Assembly (NCBI GenBank): GCA_002448875.1
Contig: DKAS01000039.1
Location: 851-14,402 of the forward strand
Source of the DNA: Proteobacteria bacterium UBA6920
GTDB taxonomy: Bacteria; Pseudomonadota; Gammaproteobacteria; SG8-11
Direction of reading: 5' to 3'
Length of the DNA: 13,552 nt
Below, piece by piece: positions 13,109 through 13,552 of this stretch (positions are counted from its first letter, which is position 1; each line of letters opens with the position of its first letter). Under the pieces are notes generated by a model. It saw only the letters and a program-made list of their open reading frames with translations. It searched no databases and had not been told where the DNA came from. Made by a program: the position numbers and the translations under genes.

Positions 13109-13552
13109 CTAAACCCCGATCTTGCCGCCCAGACGCTGGATCTGATCGCGCAGCCGGGCCGCATCCTCGAATTCCAGGTCACGGGCGTGCTGGTACATGC
13201 GTTTTTCCAGTTCCGCCAGCTTCTTACCCAGTTGCGCCGCGGTCAGCGACTCATAGGCGATGACCTCCTCGGCCACCTTGGCGAAATGCCGCGGCGTGTC
13301 GGGCGCGCCGGCGTGGGCGCCTTCCATGATATCGCGCACCGCCTTCTGCACGCTGCGCGGCGTGATATTATGTGCCGTGTTGAATTCCATCTGCTTGCGC
13401 CGGCGGCGTTCGGTTTCGTCGATGGCGCGTTGCATCGAGCCGGTCATGCGGTCGGCGTAGAGGATAGCGGTGCCCTGGATATTGCGCGCGGCGCGGCCAA
13501 TGGTCTGCACCAGGGAGCGCTCCGAGCGCAGGAAACCTTCCTTGTCCGCGTC
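13109..13552 (-). CDS. uvrB: UvrB, excinuclease ABC subunit B (C-terminal 147 residues)
   Basis: The open frame runs off the right edge, so the N-terminal ~525 residues are missing. What is visible is the end of helicase motif VI ([18 protein letters not shown]), the [16 protein letters not shown] segment, the YTRRR-like basic stretch ([18 protein letters not shown]) and the C-terminal UVR domain (about the last 35 residues, [23 protein letters not shown]) that contacts UvrC. UvrB is the damage-verifying, DNA-loading subunit of nucleotide excision repair in the cytoplasm. The protein ends GGKIGV with a TAG stop, 16 bp before sfsA on the same strand. Nothing about the visible part is unusual. 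Confidence 0.98.
   Translation of the reverse strand, partial: DADKEGFLRSERSLVQTIGRAARNIQGTAILYADRMTGSMQRAIDETERRRRKQMEFNTAHNITPRSVQKAVRDIMEGAHAGAPDTPRHFAKVAEEVIAYESLTAAQLGKKLAELEKRMYQHARDLEFEDAARLRDQIQRLGGKIGV

Overview
The window looks like a piece of a GC-rich gammaproteobacterial chromosome. The evidence is a Val-GAC tRNA of gammaproteobacterial type, a uvrB-sfsA pair, strong Shine-Dalgarno sites with frequent GTG starts, and several envelope proteins (periplasmic, outer-membrane and lipoprotein) of Gram-negative type. No phage, transposon, integrase or CRISPR array is visible. Genus and species cannot be fixed from the sequence alone.

Layout, left to right. Positions 1-59 hold the 5' part of a tRNA-Val gene (minus strand), behind a short divergent P-II-like regulator gene (136-444, minus). 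A 310-base stretch without a convincing gene follows. Next comes a tandem PilZ-domain protein (755-1669, plus) whose 3' end overlaps the convergent gene by 39 bp. Positions 1631-5974 hold a tight five-gene minus-strand cluster, transcribed in this order: atypical sigma-like factor, membrane-anchored zinc-finger anti-sigma-like protein, secreted caspase-family protease, outer-membrane beta-barrel protein, and secreted DUF4384 protein. An exported M48-type metalloprotease with helical repeats (6092-7978, minus) lies directly upstream on the same strand. A divergently transcribed lipoprotein (8170-9543, plus) ends in a very clear intrinsic terminator. A second minus-strand set holds a cyclic-nucleotide-binding/rhodanese protein, a quinone-oxidoreductase-like MDR protein and a small Cys-rich periplasmic protein coupled to it by an ATGA overlap. 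The right end carries sfsA and the 3' end of uvrB, again on the minus strand.

The most interesting part is the sigma / anti-sigma / caspase / barrel / DUF4384 cluster. Its gene order and spacings of 58, 6, 22 and 10 bp suggest one transcription unit that links a cytoplasmic sigma switch, through an inner-membrane anti-sigma protein, to a periplasmic caspase-like protease and envelope partners. The M48 protease upstream could belong to the same pathway. This is inference from domains and order, not demonstrated function. Other points of note are a rhodanese domain without its active-site cysteine fused to two cyclic-nucleotide-binding domains, and two interlocked 10-11 bp inverted repeats in front of that gene.
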